Assembly (NCBI RefSeq): GCF_035944355.1
Contig: NZ_DASZBH010000008.1
Span: forward strand, 124,001 to 188,000
Source: Frateuria_A sp035944355
GTDB lineage: Bacteria > Pseudomonadota > Gammaproteobacteria > Xanthomonadales > Rhodanobacteraceae
DNA: 64,000 bases
Direction: 5' to 3'
Shown here in pieces: positions 1-7,739 of this stretch. The notes under the pieces were generated by a model. That model was given only the letters and a program-made list of their open reading frames with translations. It did no database searches and was not told the origin of the DNA. Position 1 is the stretch's first letter. Every line of letters starts with the position of its first letter. Made by a program: the position numbers and the translations under genes.

Positions 1-746
1 ACCCGGGGCACATTGCGCTGGCTGCGCTCGAGCAGGAGCTGCTCGGCGCGGCCTACGGCATCCGGGAGCCCCACGTGGCGGCCGCCAAGCTCAACTGGTG
101 GGCCGAGGAGCTGGCGGGGGCGGCGCAAAGCGGCGGACGCCATCCGTTGACGCAGGTGTTGTTCGACGACGACCGTGCCGGCCGCATCGGCTCCGAGCGC
201 TGGGTGGCTCCGGTGCTGGCCGCGATGGAGCAACTGGAGGAGGGCACCGCCTCCGACTTCGCCGGCCAGCTTGACGCCGCCTCGCCGCTGCACGGCGCGC
301 TGGCCGCGTTGGAAACCGCCTGGTGGTTCGGCGAGGCGGCCTCGCCGCAGCGGGCGGCGCGGGTCGCCACGCTCGCCCACCTGGCGCACGCGCTGCGCCG
401 GCTGGACGAGGATGCCGAACGCGACCGCCTGCCGCTGCCGATGGCCAATCTCGCCCGCCACGGGCTGAGCCGCAACGAGCTGCGCAAGCCGGGAGCGGCG
501 CGCGATGCCGCCCTGCGCGAGCAACTGCGCGCCCTTGTCGCGGCATGGCGCGAGGCAGCCAGGCTGCCGGGGCCGCTCAGCGTGTTCCGCGCGCTCGAAT
601 CGCGCGAGGGCGAACGCCTGGCGCGGCATGCCGCGGGTGCGGCCGAGCCGCTCCAGGCCTTGCAGCGCGCGCGGCCGTCCGGCATGGCAGGGACCTACGC
701 CGCCTGGCAGGCGGCGCGGCGCTGGCAGCGCGCGGCCGGCAACTGA
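1..746 (+). CDS. Squalene/phytoene synthase family protein, 5'-truncated
   Basis: The frame is open from the first bases of the window (codons begin at base 3), so the N-terminus lies outside; 247 residues are visible. The segment around bases 57-107 reads YGIRE...AAKLNWWAEEL, a pattern seen in short squalene/phytoene synthase-like proteins, where an acidic/Trp helix follows the first Asp-rich region. The rest is Ala/Arg-rich and helical, as expected for the all-alpha isoprenoid synthase fold. The catalytic Asp-rich motifs are not visible, so whether it is an active prenyl condensing enzyme cannot be judged. A GTG at 75 is only an internal codon. It ends 123 bases before folE2 on the same strand. 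Confidence 0.6.
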   Translation, partial: PGHIALAALEQELLGAAYGIREPHVAAAKLNWWAEELAGAAQSGGRHPLTQVLFDDDRAGRIGSERWVAPVLAAMEQLEEGTASDFAGQLDAASPLHGALAALETAWWFGEAASPQRAARVATLAHLAHALRRLDEDAERDRLPLPMANLARHGLSRNELRKPGAARDAALREQLRALVAAWREAARLPGPLSVFRALESREGERLARHAAGAAEPLQALQRARPSGMAGTYAAWQAARRWQRAAGN

Positions 747-869
747 TTCGAACCGGGCGCAGGCTGGCGGGCGCAAACACAGCGTTTCCCCAACGTGCCT
801 GTTGCCTCGGCGTCCGCTGCCCCAAAATAGGAGGCCGCACGGCGCCACCGCCTGCCGCAAGGAACCTCC

Positions 870-1817
870 ATGCATAGCCACGAGAACACCGCCCGCCTGC
901 TGCCCGACGTCGCCACGCAGGCACAGCCGCATCTGGCCGGCGCGCTGGACTGGGTGGGCATGGACGGCATCGAGGTGCCGGTGCACTTCGATGCCGGCGA
1001 CGGTGCGGTCGCGCGCGCCAGCGCGCAGGTCGGCGCCTTCGTCAATCTCACCCGGCCGGACCGGCGCGGCATCCACATGTCGCGCCTGTACCTGCTGGTG
1101 GACCAGCACCTGGGCGCCAAGCCGCTGGATGCGGCGATGATCGAGGCGCTGCTGCGCGCCTTCCTGGAGTCGCACAAGGATCTTTCCGACCGCGCCCGCA
1201 TCAGCATCCGCTTCGACCACATGGTGCGCCGACCGGCGTTGCGCAGCGGCAACAGCGGCTGGCGGACCTACCCGGTATCGATCGAGGCCAGCCTGGGTAC
1301 CGACGGCTTCCAACTGGAACTGGGGACCGAGGTGGTCTATTCGTCCACCTGTCCGGCGTCCGCGGCGCTTTCGCGGCAGCTGATCCAGCAGCAATTCGCA
1401 CGCGACTTCGACGCCTCGCGCCCGCTGGACCATGCCGCGGTGCTCGCCTGGCTGGGCAGCGAGCAGGGCATCGTGGCCACGCCGCACGCACAGCGCAGCG
1501 TGGCGCGGTTGCTGGTGCGCCTGGCCGATGGCGTGGGCTTCGACCTGATATCGACGCTGGACCGCGTCGAGCAGGCGCTGGGTACGCCGGTGCAGACGGC
1601 GGTCAAGCGCGAGGACGAGCAGGCCTTCGCCCTGGCCAACGGCGGCAACCTGATGTTTTGCGAAGACGCGGCACGGCGCATCCAGAAGGCGCTGGATGCC
1701 GATCCGCGCATCGCCGATTTCCACCTGCGCCTGGAGCACCAGGAAAGCCTGCATCCGCACGACGCGGTGGCCTACGCCAGCAAGGGCGTGCCCGGCGGCT
1801 ACGGGCAGAACGGCTGA
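870..1817 (+). CDS. folE2: GTP cyclohydrolase FolE2 (type IB)
   Basis: Converts GTP to 7,8-dihydroneopterin triphosphate, the entry step to folate and related pterins, in the cytoplasm. The 315-residue length fits the FolE2 family, which is unrelated in sequence to classical FolE. Visible marks are an N-terminal segment LPDVATQAQP leading to DWVGMDGIEVPV, the conserved active-site Cys in SSTCPAS (C161), and the C-terminal ESLHPHDAVAYAS block typical of the family. An AAGGAA ribosome site lies just before the ATG. FolE2 enzymes tolerate metals other than zinc and are often the low-zinc alternative to FolE; no Zur site was recognised here. The gene stands alone, with yidD convergent downstream. 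Confidence 0.92.
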   Translation: MHSHENTARLLPDVATQAQPHLAGALDWVGMDGIEVPVHFDAGDGAVARASAQVGAFVNLTRPDRRGIHMSRLYLLVDQHLGAKPLDAAMIEALLRAFLESHKDLSDRARISIRFDHMVRRPALRSGNSGWRTYPVSIEASLGTDGFQLELGTEVVYSSTCPASAALSRQLIQQQFARDFDASRPLDHAAVLAWLGSEQGIVATPHAQRSVARLLVRLADGVGFDLISTLDRVEQALGTPVQTAVKREDEQAFALANGGNLMFCEDAARRIQKALDADPRIADFHLRLEHQESLHPHDAVAYASKGVPGGYGQNG

Positions 1818-1995
1818 ACGGGCCAGGGATGCCGCCCCTGGGCACAAGCCTGGGGCGCCGGCAACGCATGCGGCCGCGCATCACGCAAAGTGTCACTTCG
1901 AATGTTGGGTCGCGGGTGGTGGCTCTCCGTGCGCGTGCTGTCGGGCTGGCTCATCGTGGCCGCGGCCCGGTGCTCGCCGTCGCGGCAACGTGCAG

Positions 1996-2256
1996 TCAGT
2001 GTTCTCCATGAGAGCGGCAGCGGGCGAAATGGAACCGCTCGGGTACCGGGTCCTCTCCGCCGGCGCACAGCGGCTGGCAACGCAGGATGCGCCAGACCGC
2101 CAGTGCGCTGCCGCGCAGCGGACCGAAGCGCAGCAAGGCAATCCGTGCATAATCGGAACAGCTGGGGTGGAAGCGGCAACGCTGCCCCAGCAGGGGACTC
2201 ACGGTGCGCTTGTACAGGCGAAGCAGCAGGAGCAGGAATCGGGTCACTTCGTTCAC
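1996..2256 (-). CDS. yidD: Membrane protein insertion efficiency factor YidD
   Basis: A small 86-residue protein that assists YidC-dependent insertion of membrane proteins, sitting at the inner face of the membrane through an amphipathic N-terminal helix (LLLLLRLYKRTVSPLLG). The family signature CRFHPSCSDYA is present with C27 and C33, followed by WRILRCQPLC. I chose the GTG at 2256 because it gives the normal family length and is preceded by GGGG at good spacing; the longer frame starting at 2328 adds 24 unrelated residues. Unusually for this gene it is not beside rpmH-rnpA-yidC; it sits between folE2 and dksA on the opposite strand. Confidence 0.88.
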   Translation of the reverse strand: MNEVTRFLLLLLRLYKRTVSPLLGQRCRFHPSCSDYARIALLRFGPLRGSALAVWRILRCQPLCAGGEDPVPERFHFARCRSHGEH

Positions 2257-2309
2257 GCTGCCCCAACGGAATGCGGCATGTAGTGGCCCGGCAGTATTCC
2301 AGATGCCTG

Positions 2310-2338
2310 TTGCCGGTGTAAGGCGCATGGGCTATAAC
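2310..2338 (+). promoter_or_regulatory. Sigma-70-like promoter for dksA
   Basis: TTGCCG at 2310-2315 and TATAAC at 2333-2338 are separated by exactly 17 bases. This gives a 5' untranslated region of about 25-30 bases before the dksA ATG at 2372, which has AAGGGA as ribosome site. Confidence 0.6.
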
Positions 2339-2371
2339 ACCCGGCCGCCACGGCCAAAACGGTGAAGGGAA

Positions 2372-3559
2372 ATGGCGAAAACGACCCGTAGTTCGACCGC
2401 CGCAAAGGCGCAGAAAGGAAAAACTGCGGCCAAGGCGAAGCCGGCCAAATCCGGCGCCGCGGCAGCCAGCCTGCGCGCCGGCAAGAGCACCGCCGTCAAG
2501 AAGGCCGCGCCCGCGAAAAAGGTCGCGGCGAAGAAGCCGGTTGCGTCCCGGCCGGCAGCGAAGAAGGCCGTCGCCAAGAAGCCGGTCGCGAAGAAGGCCG
2601 CGCCGAAAGCGGCTCCGAAGAAAGCCGCGCCGAAGAAAGTGGCAAAGCCGGCGAGCAAGCCCGCGGCAAAGAAGGCTCCCGCCAAGAAGGTCGTTGCGAA
2701 GAAGGTCGTTGCGAAGAAGCCCCTCGCCACCAAGCCCGCTCCCGCGAAGAAGCCTGCACAGCCGCAACCGAAGCAAGCGGTCGCGACCAAGAAGGTGGCG
2801 GGCAAGGCGGCGGCGAAGGCTGCGCCGAAGGTGCCGTACCAGGTCGTCGCCAAGGCTACGCCCAAGCCGCCCGCGAAGTCCGCGGCCAAGCCCGCCAGTG
2901 CGCCGGTTCCCGCCAAGGCCGCCACGTCGGTCGCGGCCAAGCCAACATCTCCGTCACCCGCCGTTGCGCCCATGAAGGGCAAAGTGGCGAGTGCCGTCGC
3001 CATGGTGACCCCGCGCGTGGCCAGTGCCACCGCCCGCCATACCCCACTCAAGAAGCAGAAGACCCCGCAGTCCTCAATGAACAATGCTACAAGCCTAGAC
3101 AATGGCGTGACCCGCGAAGACGGTCGTTACGCGCTGCCCTCCACGATCAACATCGATCTGCCGCCGGGTTACCGCCCCTCGAACGACGAGGAGTACATGA
3201 ACCCCAGGCACCTGGCGTACTTCCGCAACAAGCTGCGCGACTGGCGCGACCAGTTGGTGGAGGAATCGCGCCAGACCATGGAAAACCTGCGCGACGAGGT
3301 GCGCGATGTCGGCGACGAGGCGGAGCGTGCCACGCGCGAAACCGAGAACTCGCTGGAACTGCGCACGCGCGACCGCTACCGCAAGCTGATCTCCAAGATC
3401 GACAAGGCGCTGCGCAGGATCGAGGAGGGCCGCTACGGCTACTGCGAGGAGACCGACGAGGAAATCGGCCTGGAGCGTCTGGACGCGCGCCCGATCGCCA
3501 CGCTCTCGCTCGATGCGCAGGAGCGCCGCGAGCATCTGCAGAAGCAGATGGGCGACTGA
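2372..3559 (+). CDS. dksA: RNA polymerase-binding transcription factor DksA with Lys/Ala-rich tail
   Basis: DksA binds the RNA polymerase secondary channel and, with ppGpp, resets transcription in starvation. The C-terminal ~155 residues are the DksA core: a coiled coil whose tip carries D312-x-x-D315-x-A317 (the DxxDxA motif needed for activity), then the TraR/DksA finger region. Only one of the four zinc-finger cysteines remains (C358); the other positions are T, S and A (CEET, then TLSLDA), so no classical zinc site. The first ~235 residues are a histone-H1-like tail of KKA/AKKP repeats, predicted disordered and very basic, likely able to bind DNA or RNA. Own promoter upstream and terminator downstream. 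Confidence 0.92.
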   Translation: MAKTTRSSTAAKAQKGKTAAKAKPAKSGAAAASLRAGKSTAVKKAAPAKKVAAKKPVASRPAAKKAVAKKPVAKKAAPKAAPKKAAPKKVAKPASKPAAKKAPAKKVVAKKVVAKKPLATKPAPAKKPAQPQPKQAVATKKVAGKAAAKAAPKVPYQVVAKATPKPPAKSAAKPASAPVPAKAATSVAAKPTSPSPAVAPMKGKVASAVAMVTPRVASATARHTPLKKQKTPQSSMNNATSLDNGVTREDGRYALPSTINIDLPPGYRPSNDEEYMNPRHLAYFRNKLRDWRDQLVEESRQTMENLRDEVRDVGDEAERATRETENSLELRTRDRYRKLISKIDKALRRIEEGRYGYCEETDEEIGLERLDARPIATLSLDAQERREHLQKQMGD

Positions 3560-3582
3560 AGGCACGGTACCCTGACCAGCGA

Positions 3583-3611
3583 AGCCCCGCCGTCGAGCGG
3601 GGCTTTGTTTT
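3583..3611 (+). terminator. Rho-independent terminator after dksA
   Basis: AGCCCCGC (3583-3590) pairs perfectly with GCGGGGCT (3597-3604) around a 6-base loop, followed by TTGTTTT. It lies 24 bases past the dksA stop and also faces the convergent sufE gene. Confidence 0.85.
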
Positions 3612-3664
3612 GTGGGCGTTCCGCCGGAGATCGTGGCGAGTGCGGTGAAAACGCCGGCGCGCGC

Positions 3665-4093
3665 TCAGCTCATCGCCTGGGCGGCGTATCCCTTCAATTT
3701 CGCCAGCATCGCGGCCAGGCCGTTGGAGCGCGTCGGCGACAGATGCTTGGCCAGGCCGATCGATTGCACGAACTGCGGTTCGGTGGCGACGATTTCGGCG
3801 GCTGGCCGGTCCGAATACACGCGCAGCACCAGCGCGATCAGGCCCGAGACGATGGCCGAATCGCTGGTCGCCTTGAAATGCATTTTGTCCGCGTCGCCGC
3901 TGGGCACCAGCCAGACCATCGACTGGCAGCCGTGCACGCGCCAATTCTCCGTCCTGCATTCGTCCGGGAAGGGCGGCAATTGCCTGCCCAGGTCGATCAG
4001 GTACTGGTAACGCTCGGACCAATCGCTGAAGAAGGCGAATTCCTCGGCGATCTCCTGCTGCGCCTGCACAGCGCTGTGGGCGGTGGTGTTCAT
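3665..4093 (-). CDS. sufE: SufE family sulfur acceptor protein
   Basis: SufE-type proteins take persulfide sulfur from a cysteine desulfurase (SufS/CsdA) and pass it on for Fe-S cluster assembly. The 142-residue product has the family core: an acidic N-terminal helix, DLGRQLPPFP, then VHGCQSMVW with the acceptor cysteine C56. The ATG at 4093 gives the usual family length; the frame continues to 4189 but the extra 32 residues overlap the end of cysS and do not look conserved. It follows cysS by 55 bases on the same strand, so the two may be co-transcribed. No sufS or sufBCD is present in the window, so the partner desulfurase is elsewhere. Confidence 0.88.
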   Translation of the reverse strand: MNTTAHSAVQAQQEIAEEFAFFSDWSERYQYLIDLGRQLPPFPDECRTENWRVHGCQSMVWLVPSGDADKMHFKATSDSAIVSGLIALVLRVYSDRPAAEIVATEPQFVQSIGLAKHLSPTRSNGLAAMLAKLKGYAAQAMS

Positions 4094-4148
4094 GCCCACA
4101 TTATCGCGCAGGCTGCGTGGGACAGGCTGAAGCCGGCCCCACGCGGGT

Positions 4149-5516
4149 TCAGTTCTTCTGGATGCTCCAGCGGGTGCCCTGGGCGCCATCCTCGATCACC
4201 ACGCCCATCGACGAAAGTTCGTTGCGGATCGCATCGGCTCGGGCGAAGTCACGGGAGGCGCGGGCGGCGCGACGCTCTTCGAGCAGGGCGTCGACGCGGG
4301 CTTCGTCGATCGCCTCGTCGCCACGCCTGAACCAGGCCTCCGGATCCTGCTGCAGCAGGCCGAGCAGGGCGCCGCCGCCGAGCAGCGCGGCCTTCGCCGC
4401 GGCGTCGCCGGACTGGCGGGCGGCGTCGGCGAGCAGCGCCAGCTCGGCCAGCGCCTGTGGCGTGTTGAGGTCGTCGCACAAGGCCGATTCCACCCGAGGC
4501 GGGATCGGCAGCTTGCCCTCGACGCGCACGTGCGCCAGGTCGCGCAGCACGCGGTACCAGCCGTCGAGCGTGCTCACCGCCTGCGCCAGCGCCGCCTCCG
4601 ACCAGTCCAGCGGCTGCCGGTAGTGGCCGCGCAGCAGCAGCAGGCGCAGCGCCTCGGGCGGATGCCGCTTCAGCAGCTCGTGCACCAGCAGCACGTTGCC
4701 CAGCGACTTGGACATCTTGCGGCCGTCGAAAGTGAGCATGCCGTTGTGCAGCCACCAGCGGGCGAACACCTCGCCGCCGTGGGCGCAGGTGGACTGGGCG
4801 ATCTCGTTCTCGTGGTGCGGGAAGGTGAGATCGACGCCGCCGGCATGGATGTCGATCGTCCTGCCCAGGTGCGCCGCGCTCATCGCCGAGCATTCGATGT
4901 GCCAGCCGGGGCGGCCGCGTCCCCATGGGCTGTCCCAGCCGGGCAGCTCGGGCGTGGAGGGTTTCCACAGCACGAAATCGGTGGGGTGCTTCTTGTACGG
5001 CGCCACTTCCACGCGCGCGCCGGCGATCAGTTCGTCGGTGTCGCGGCCGGAAAGCTGGCCGTAGGCGGGATAGGTCTCGACATCGAAGAGCACATGGCCT
5101 TCGGCGGCGTAGGCGTGGCCGCTCGCCACCAGTGCCTCGATCATGGCGACGATCTGCCTGATGTGCGCGGTCGCGTGGGGCTCGATGTCCGGTGGGGCGA
5201 TGCCCAGCGCGGCCATGTCCTCGCGGTAGGCGGCGGTGAAACGCCCGGTGATCGCGCCGATTTCCACGCCCTGCTCGAGCGCCGCGGCGTTGATCTTGTC
5301 GTCCACGTCGGTGATGTTGCGCGCGTAGACCACGCGCGGGTAATGGCGGCGCAACAACCCCACCAACACGTCGAAGACCACCGGCCCGCGCGCGTTGCCG
5401 ATATGCACGTAGTTGTAGACGGTCGGTCCGCACAGGTACATCGTGACCTGCTCCGGGTCGAGCGGTACGAAGGTCTCGGTGCGGCGAGTGAGGCTGTTGT
5501 AGAGCGAGATGGGCAT
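4149..5516 (-). CDS. cysS: Cysteinyl-tRNA synthetase
   Basis: Class I aminoacyl-tRNA synthetase charging tRNA-Cys. The 455-residue length is normal for the family. CGPTVYNYVHIGN holds the HIGH-type signature (HIGN, 38-41) and KMSKS is at 267-271. The zinc ligands that select cysteine are all present: C29, C209 (HIECS), H234 and E238 (HHENE), at nearly the same numbering as the E. coli enzyme. The ATG at 5516 starts at MPISLYNSLTRR, the expected N-terminus; the upstream in-frame 63 residues are non-conserved. It is read away from the glycine-zipper gene and toward sufE. Confidence 0.97.
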   Translation of the reverse strand: MPISLYNSLTRRTETFVPLDPEQVTMYLCGPTVYNYVHIGNARGPVVFDVLVGLLRRHYPRVVYARNITDVDDKINAAALEQGVEIGAITGRFTAAYREDMAALGIAPPDIEPHATAHIRQIVAMIEALVASGHAYAAEGHVLFDVETYPAYGQLSGRDTDELIAGARVEVAPYKKHPTDFVLWKPSTPELPGWDSPWGRGRPGWHIECSAMSAAHLGRTIDIHAGGVDLTFPHHENEIAQSTCAHGGEVFARWWLHNGMLTFDGRKMSKSLGNVLLVHELLKRHPPEALRLLLLRGHYRQPLDWSEAALAQAVSTLDGWYRVLRDLAHVRVEGKLPIPPRVESALCDDLNTPQALAELALLADAARQSGDAAAKAALLGGGALLGLLQQDPEAWFRRGDEAIDEARVDALLEERRAARASRDFARADAIRNELSSMGVVIEDGAQGTRWSIQKN

Positions 5517-5743
5517 CGGCTTCGGGCAGGTCGGCGGCGCGGGCCAAGCCGCGCATCTTAGCAAGGCCGCGACCATTGCTCCCGTCTCCACACCGCTGTG
5601 CGCCGGGCAGCCGCCAGCCGGGTCGGGGGGAGGCGTGCGCGCCGCCGACTCGCCTTTCCCGAATCCTCTAAGCGTTGATTCAGCGTGAATTTGTTGCAAT
5701 GACAACCGCGCAGAAGCGCTTTTCGGACCACGCTGGAAGTCCC

Positions 5744-6280
5744 ATGAACAAGATGTTGCTCCCCGTGTTGGCGCTGGCTCTCATGGCGGGCACCCTGCAT
5801 GCGCAGGACCGTCGCTACGCCGATGGCGACGACGCCAATACCCACTACGGCTGGGCGGACGTGCTGCGCGTCGACCCCGTCTACGGCGTGGCCCGCTCCG
5901 AAGTGCCACGGCAGGAGTGCTACGACCAGCCGGTGGTTCGCCGCGAGGGCGGCGGCAATACCACCGCGGGCACCGTGCTGGGCGCGGTGATCGGCGGCGT
6001 GCTCGGCAGCACGGTGGGCAAGGGCGACGGCCGCAAGGCGGCCACGGTCGCCGGCGCCGTGGCCGGTGGCGCGGTGGGCCACGGTGTCGCCAGCCGGGGC
6101 GAGCGCGAGTACGACGACACCGTCACCCGTTGCCGCGAAGTCAGTTCGGTCAGCGAGCAGCGCCGGCTGATGGGCTACGACGTCGAGTATCGCTACCACG
6201 GCGAAGTCTATGTTTCCCGCCTGAACTACGATCCGGGCGAACGCCTGCGGGTACGCGTCAGCGTGGCCCCGGCCGAGTGA
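5744..6280 (+). CDS. Secreted glycine-zipper 2TM protein
   Basis: A 178-residue exported protein of unknown function. The ATG at 5744 gives a clear signal peptide (MNKMLLPVLALALMAGTLHA, cleavage after AHA-like LHA|Q). Residues ~75-115 form a glycine zipper (GAVIGGVLGSTVGKGDG, then AGAVAGGAVGHGVAS), the arrangement of the 2TM/Rick_17kDa-like family found in envelope proteins. The C-terminal part ends in a beta-rich YHGEVYVSRLNYDPGERLRVRVSV segment. No lipobox cysteine is present, so it is periplasmic or outer-membrane associated rather than a lipoprotein. It is a single-gene unit ended by a strong terminator. Confidence 0.8.
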   Translation: MNKMLLPVLALALMAGTLHAQDRRYADGDDANTHYGWADVLRVDPVYGVARSEVPRQECYDQPVVRREGGGNTTAGTVLGAVIGGVLGSTVGKGDGRKAATVAGAVAGGAVGHGVASRGEREYDDTVTRCREVSSVSEQRRLMGYDVEYRYHGEVYVSRLNYDPGERLRVRVSVAPAE

Positions 6281-6316
6281 ACGAAAACCGCCGCCCCGAG
6301 CGGCGGTTTTCGTTTT
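6281..6316 (+). terminator. Rho-independent terminator after the glycine-zipper gene
   Basis: ACGAAAACCGCCG (6281-6293) and CGGCGGTTTTCGT (6301-6313) form a perfect 13-bp stem with a 7-base loop, followed by T residues. The A tract on the 5' side suggests it may work in both directions. Confidence 0.9.
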
Positions 6317-6351
6317 GGACGGCCGTTCGTATGGACGTCCGGAAATAATTG

Positions 6352-6380
6352 TTGCATCGCCGCAGCATTGCCGGCATGAT
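6352..6380 (+). promoter_or_regulatory. Possible promoter of the arginine operon
   Basis: TTGCAT at 6352-6357 and CATGAT at 6375-6380 are 17 bases apart. The expected start near 6387 lies about 18 bases before the leader-peptide ATG. An AT-rich AATAAT at 6344-6349 is an alternative -10. Both are weak matches. Confidence 0.35.
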
Positions 6381-6404
6381 GCCCGCTCCCACTCCGGAAC
6401 CACC

Positions 6405-6509
6405 ATGTCCGAAGCCGTCTACACCGCCACCGTACTCACCAGCGCCCGCATGGCCGCTGGCATGACGTCGCGTGCGCGCCGACCGCTGGTCCGACATTCG
6501 GCCGGGTAG
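6405..6509 (+). CDS. Putative arginine-rich leader peptide (34 aa)
   Basis: A short ORF, ATG 6405 to TAG 6507-6509, in the leader of the arginine operon. Five of its 34 residues are arginine (codons at 6447, 6471, 6477, 6480, 6495), clustered near the end as SRARRPLVRH. It is followed 35 bases later by a terminator hairpin, and its stop region can pair with that hairpin's 5' arm. This is the geometry of amino-acid attenuators (trp, his, leu operons), which couple ribosome stalling to transcription. The ribosome site is weak (GGAA at ~9 bases). Arginine codons are common in GC-rich DNA, so chance remains possible. The 373 bases between the previous gene and argF' contain this ORF, hairpins and a possible promoter. 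Confidence 0.45.
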   Translation: MSEAVYTATVLTSARMAAGMTSRARRPLVRHSAG

Positions 6510-6571
6510 GCTGTCGCTGCACGCGCATTGGCGCAACGACGAACAAACCCGGCCATCGCGCCGGGTTTTTT
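6500..6571 (+). promoter_or_regulatory. Putative attenuator: antiterminator/terminator pair upstream of argF'
   Basis: Terminator: AAACCCGGC (6545-6553) pairs with GCCGGGTTT (6560-6568) around a 6-base loop, then more T to 6571. Antiterminator: GGCCGGGT (6500-6507), which overlaps the leader-peptide stop codon, is perfectly complementary to ACCCGGCC (6547-6554), the 5' arm of the terminator. The two structures exclude each other. A ribosome finishing the peptide would cover 6500-6507 and let the terminator form; a ribosome stalled at the Arg codons around 6471-6482 would leave it free and block termination. The hairpins are seen directly; the mechanism is inferred. Confidence 0.55.
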
Positions 6572-6653
6572 GTTGGGTTTCATTCGTGCGCAGGTTCCTC
6601 TGCGCAAGCCAAAGCGGCCATCCATGGCCGCACTCTTCACCAAGAGCAACCTC

Positions 6654-7688
6654 ATGGCCCTTCGACACTTCCTAACCACCCAGGACTACAGCCGCGCCGA
6701 GATCGATGCGCTGCTGGAGCAGGCGGCCGCGTTCAAGCGTTCGCCGCGCGGCCAGCAGCTGGCAGGCCGGTCCATCGCGCTTATGTTCTTCAACCCGTCG
6801 ATGCGCACGCGCACCAGCTTCGAACTGGGCGCCTTCCAGTTGGGCGGCCATGCCATCGTGCTCTCGCCAGGCAAGGACGCCTGGCCGATCGAGTTCGACG
6901 TCGGCACGGTGATGGAGGGCGAGGCGGAGGAACACATCGCCGAGGTGGCCCGCGTGCTCAGCCGCTACGTCGACCTGATCGCCGTGCGCGCCTTTCCCAA
7001 GTTCCAGGACTGGTCGGTGGATCGCGAGGACCGCGTCATCAAGGCCTTCGCCCGCTACGCCACCGTGCCGGTGATCAACATGGAGACGATCACCCATCCC
7101 TGCCAGGAGCTGGCGCACGCGCTGGCGCTGAAGGAGCACCTCGGGAACCTCGACAACAAGAAGTACGTGCTGACCTGGACCTACCACCCCAAGCCGCTCA
7201 ACACGGCGGTGGCCAACTCCGCGCTGCTGATCGCCACCAAGCTGGGCATGGACGTGACCTTGTTGTGCCCCACGCCCGAGTACGTGCTGGATGAGCGCTA
7301 CATGCAGGCGGGCCACCGGAACGCGAAGGAGAACGGCGGCTCGCTCAAGGTCAGCCACGACATCGAGGAGGCCTACCGCGGCGCCCACGTGGTCTACGCC
7401 AAGAGCTGGGGCGCGCTGCCGTACTTCGGCCGCTGGGAGCAGGAAAAGCCGATCCGCGACGCGCACAGGCACTTCATCGTCGACGAGGCCAAGATGGCGC
7501 TCACCGACCACGGCCTGTTCAGCCACTGCCTGCCGTTGCGCCGCAACGTCAAGGCCACCGACGCGGTGATGGACGCGCCCTACTGCATCGCCGTCGACGA
7601 AGCCGAAAACCGCCTGCACGTGCAGAAGGCCGTGATGGCTTCGCTCTTGGTGCAGGGGACGGGGACCGGGGAACAGGGAACGACCTGA
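6654..7688 (+). CDS. argF': N-acetylornithine carbamoyltransferase
   Basis: Transfers the carbamoyl group from carbamoyl phosphate to N-acetylornithine, giving N-acetylcitrulline; this replaces ornithine carbamoyltransferase in Xanthomonas-type arginine synthesis. The 344-residue product starts MALRHFLTTQDYSRAE like the Xanthomonas enzyme. It shows the carbamoyl-phosphate loop SMRTR (49-53), HPCQ (148-151) and HCLPLRR (291-297), with K300 next to it as the likely counterpart of the carboxylated lysine of that enzyme. E92 is kept; in the characterised Xanthomonas protein this residue separates acetyl- from succinyl-ornithine specificity. I chose ATG 6654; the frame extends to 6528 but that part overlaps the attenuator hairpin. 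First structural gene of the operon. Confidence 0.95.
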   Translation: MALRHFLTTQDYSRAEIDALLEQAAAFKRSPRGQQLAGRSIALMFFNPSMRTRTSFELGAFQLGGHAIVLSPGKDAWPIEFDVGTVMEGEAEEHIAEVARVLSRYVDLIAVRAFPKFQDWSVDREDRVIKAFARYATVPVINMETITHPCQELAHALALKEHLGNLDNKKYVLTWTYHPKPLNTAVANSALLIATKLGMDVTLLCPTPEYVLDERYMQAGHRNAKENGGSLKVSHDIEEAYRGAHVVYAKSWGALPYFGRWEQEKPIRDAHRHFIVDEAKMALTDHGLFSHCLPLRRNVKATDAVMDAPYCIAVDEAENRLHVQKAVMASLLVQGTGTGEQGTT

Positions 7689-7739
7689 TCCTCGCGAGAA
7701 CCCATCTCTTCGACCCGATTATTCTTCCTGGAACATCCC

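Noticed and set aside
2480..2990. Short repeated sequence resembling a CRISPR or tandem array
   Set aside because: The repeats are in-frame AAGAAG/GCCGCG codons for the KKA tail of DksA, without regular spacers.
2332..3102. 256-codon hydrophobic-looking minus-strand frame
   Set aside because: It is the complement of the Lys/Ala repeats in dksA (AAG/GCC read as CTT/GGC); the Ala/Phe/Gly run is an artefact.
5675..5743. Upstream ATG for the glycine-zipper protein
   Set aside because: The extra 23 residues would bury the signal peptide; the ATG at 5744 starts it cleanly.
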